Below, piece after piece: positions 62,818 through 64,000 of a DNA stretch of 64,000 bases. Position 1 is the first letter of the stretch, and each line of letters begins with the position of its first letter. Made by a program: the position numbers and the translations under genes. The notes below the pieces were generated by a model that made no database searches, was not told the DNA's origin, and worked only from the letters and a program-made list of their open reading frames with translations. The stretch lies in the NCBI RefSeq assembly GCF_003634705.1, contig NZ_RBWU01000003.1, positions 620,001 to 684,000 of the forward strand. Direction: 5' to 3'. This stretch comes from Actinomadura pelletieri DSM 43383 (GTDB lineage Bacteria; Actinomycetota; Actinomycetes; Streptosporangiales; Streptosporangiaceae).

Positions 62818-63243
62818 ATGGCTACGACACGTACCGCAAACGCGCACTGGGAAGGGCCGCTCCTCAGCGGTCAGGGGACCGTCTCGCTGGACTCCTCGAA
62901 GCTCGGCACCTATGACGTGACCTGGGCATCGCGGTCCGAGGAGCCGGGCGGCCGGACAAGCCCGGAGGAGCTCATCGCCGCCGCGCACTCCACCTGCTAC
63001 TCGATGGCGCTCTCACACGGCCTCGCCGGCGCCGGGACCCCGCCGGAGAAGGTGGACACCAAGGCCGAGGTGACGTTCCAGCCGGGCGAGGGCATCACCG
63101 GCGTGCACCTGACCGTCCGGGCGAGCGTCCCCGGCATCTCCGCCGCCGACTTCGAAAAGGCCGCCGAGACCGCCAAGACCAACTGCCCCGTGAGCAAGGC
63201 CCTCACCGGCACGACCATCACCCTGGACGCAGCTCTGGTCTGA
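62818..63243 (+). CDS. OsmC-family organic-hydroperoxide-resistance-type protein
   Basis: 141 aa. The catalytic Cys-based pattern is SPEELIAAAHSTCYSMALSHGLAGAG (first Cys) and AKTNCPVSKALTG (second Cys). These enzymes reduce organic hydroperoxides. Begins 59 nt after zur; transcription from its own promoter is likely, though read-through is possible. Confidence 0.9.
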   Translation: MATTRTANAHWEGPLLSGQGTVSLDSSKLGTYDVTWASRSEEPGGRTSPEELIAAAHSTCYSMALSHGLAGAGTPPEKVDTKAEVTFQPGEGITGVHLTVRASVPGISAADFEKAAETAKTNCPVSKALTGTTITLDAALV

Positions 63244-63369
63244 GCCCATAAGCGTGGCCTGGGGAGACGACCGCAACCCGCCTCCCCGGCCACGCAACCA
63301 CCCGAACCACCGCGACCGCGCTGAAAGCCCACCAGGGGTTCAGGCGCGACCAGAGCAAGAACCTGCGAC

Positions 63370-63735
63370 GCCAGCCCTCACACGCAGTTCACAACGATGG
63401 AGGCCTGCCAACCAAGCCTCCCAACAAACGCACCCACCCCAGCCCGCCTCCGCAACCCCGCAACAACCTCGACCACTGCGATCGCGTCCGAAGGCAGGTT
63501 CAAGCGAAGCGAGAACCTGATCGCGCAGCGAGCCGCTAGGCGAGTCGGAGTCGATGCCAGCGATCGCACCGCAGTTCACGACGATGGAGGGCCGCCAGGC
63601 CCGAAGGAGGAGTGCACTGCAATAAACACAGCAGCGAGCCGCAGGGCGAGTCGGAGCGATGCCAGCGATCGCACGCAGTTCACGACAATGGAGGGCCGCC
63701 AGGCCCGAAGGAGGAGTGCACTGCATTGGGCACAG
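63370..63735. repeat. Extragenic repeats reaching into the 3' end of uppS
   Basis: The gap 63244-63679 has no gene. CGCAGTTCAC(R)ACRATGGAGG occurs three times (near 63381, 63571, 63674). The last two copies are 104-105 bp apart and share GATGCCAGCGATCGCA, GCCGCCAGGCCCGAAGGAGGAGTGCACTGCA. CTGCAATAAACACAGC at 63617-63632 and the flanking CGAGCCGC-AGGCGAG match the B unit of the block at 36.0-36.7 kb. Confidence 0.7.
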
Positions 63736-64000
63736 CTCCCCCGTAGCGGCGGTCTCTGGAGGCGTAGATTTCGCAGGCGTGCCAGAGGTGGCGGCGGTCG
63801 AAGTCGGGCCAGAGCGTGTCGAGGAAGACCATCTCCGCGTACGCCGACTGCCACAGCAGGAAGTTGGACGTGCGCTGCTCCCCGGACGAGCGCAGGAACA
63901 GGTCCACGTCGGGGATGCCGGGTTCGTCCAGGTAGCGGGCGAACACCTTCTCGGTGATCTTGTCGGGGTTGAGCCGGCCGGCCCGGACGTCGCGGGCGAG
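63680..64000 (-). CDS. uppS: Isoprenyl (di-trans,poly-cis-decaprenyl) diphosphate synthase, 3' part
   Basis: Partial: the gene reads on the minus strand and its start lies beyond 64000. Visible are about 105 C-terminal residues, including [39 protein letters not shown] (RxSGE region and hydrophobic core) and [13 protein letters not shown]. Synthesises the undecaprenyl/decaprenyl carrier lipid for wall synthesis. After the expected end RRYGGA about 15 more residues ([17 protein letters not shown]) are encoded by the repeat; the family normally ends near RRxGGA. Confidence 0.93.
   Translation of the reverse strand, partial: LARDVRAGRLNPDKITEKVFARYLDEPGIPDVDLFLRSSGEQRTSNFLLWQSAYAEMVFLDTLWPDFDRRHLWHACEIYASRDRRYGGAVPNAVHSSFGPGGPPLS

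Overview
The window is about 64 kb of very GC-rich, densely coding DNA with GTG and TTG starts, 4-nt stop/start overlaps, DmdR/IdeR-type and Zur-type operators, HrdA/RpoD-type sigma and DnaG neighbours, and a glyS / znu-zur / uppS neighbourhood. All of this points to a chromosome of a filamentous actinomycete. Protein style and intergenic repeats suggest a Thermomonosporaceae-like genus (for example Actinomadura), but the genus is an inference. No phage, transposase, CRISPR array or rRNA was seen. Two tRNA genes are present (Met-CAT, Asn-GTT).

Layout. 1-4.95 kb: a compact five-gene operon (NUDIX-type regulator, J-domain pseudokinase, vWA protein, divergent adenylosuccinate-synthetase-like enzyme, short BKACE/DUF849 protein) behind two tandem copies of the same inverted repeat; this is my best candidate for an undescribed system. 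4.95-8.0 kb: Rv1733c-like membrane protein and an lprG/P55-like lipoprotein-exporter pair. 8.07-8.74 kb: tRNA-Met followed by hairpin repeats. 8.7-13 kb: crotonase-fold enzyme, small conserved proteins, zinc-peptidase lipoprotein, and a MarR-DHA2 efflux pair with a palindromic operator. 13-17.9 kb: siderophore-iron uptake genes around a perfect iron box. 17.9-23.6 kb: complete Mrp Na+/H+ antiporter operon with fused MrpA-MrpB. 23.6-24.6 kb: repeat-rich gap and tRNA-Asn. 24.7-26.8 kb: YtxH-like and PH-like small proteins and a GH63-type hydrolase. 26.9-34.5 kb: an eight-gene Ter stress operon (three TerD, one TerC/DUF475, CitE-like, PRTase-TRSP, StiP/Pelota, HAD), divergent from a coiled-coil protein gene. 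36.0-36.67 kb: 310-bp-period repeat block.

36.7-55.5 kb: YbjQ-like protein, RpoD-family sigma, DnaG, orphan MsmX/UgpC-type ATPase, GtrA, FAD-dependent ferredoxin reductase, dGTPase, SanA/YdcF-like protein, pyruvate phosphate dikinase, GH15 enzyme, two tandem membrane proteins with septum-formation-type domains, and a fused SecDF. 55.5-64 kb: secreted proteins, glycyl-tRNA synthetase, DUF1906 protein, small proteins, the znuACB-zur zinc operon with its Zur box, an OsmC-family protein and the 3' part of uppS (its start lies beyond the window), whose end runs into a repeat.

How it fits together: several blocks are self-contained regulon units with a visible operator (iron, zinc, MarR efflux, the NUDIX operon, probably ter). 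Three extragenic repeat families recur: tandem hairpins downstream of both tRNAs, a repeat block shared by 36 kb and 63 kb, and an element common to the glyS terminator and the uppS-proximal repeats. All functional assignments come from reading motifs and from knowledge of families; no database search was run.
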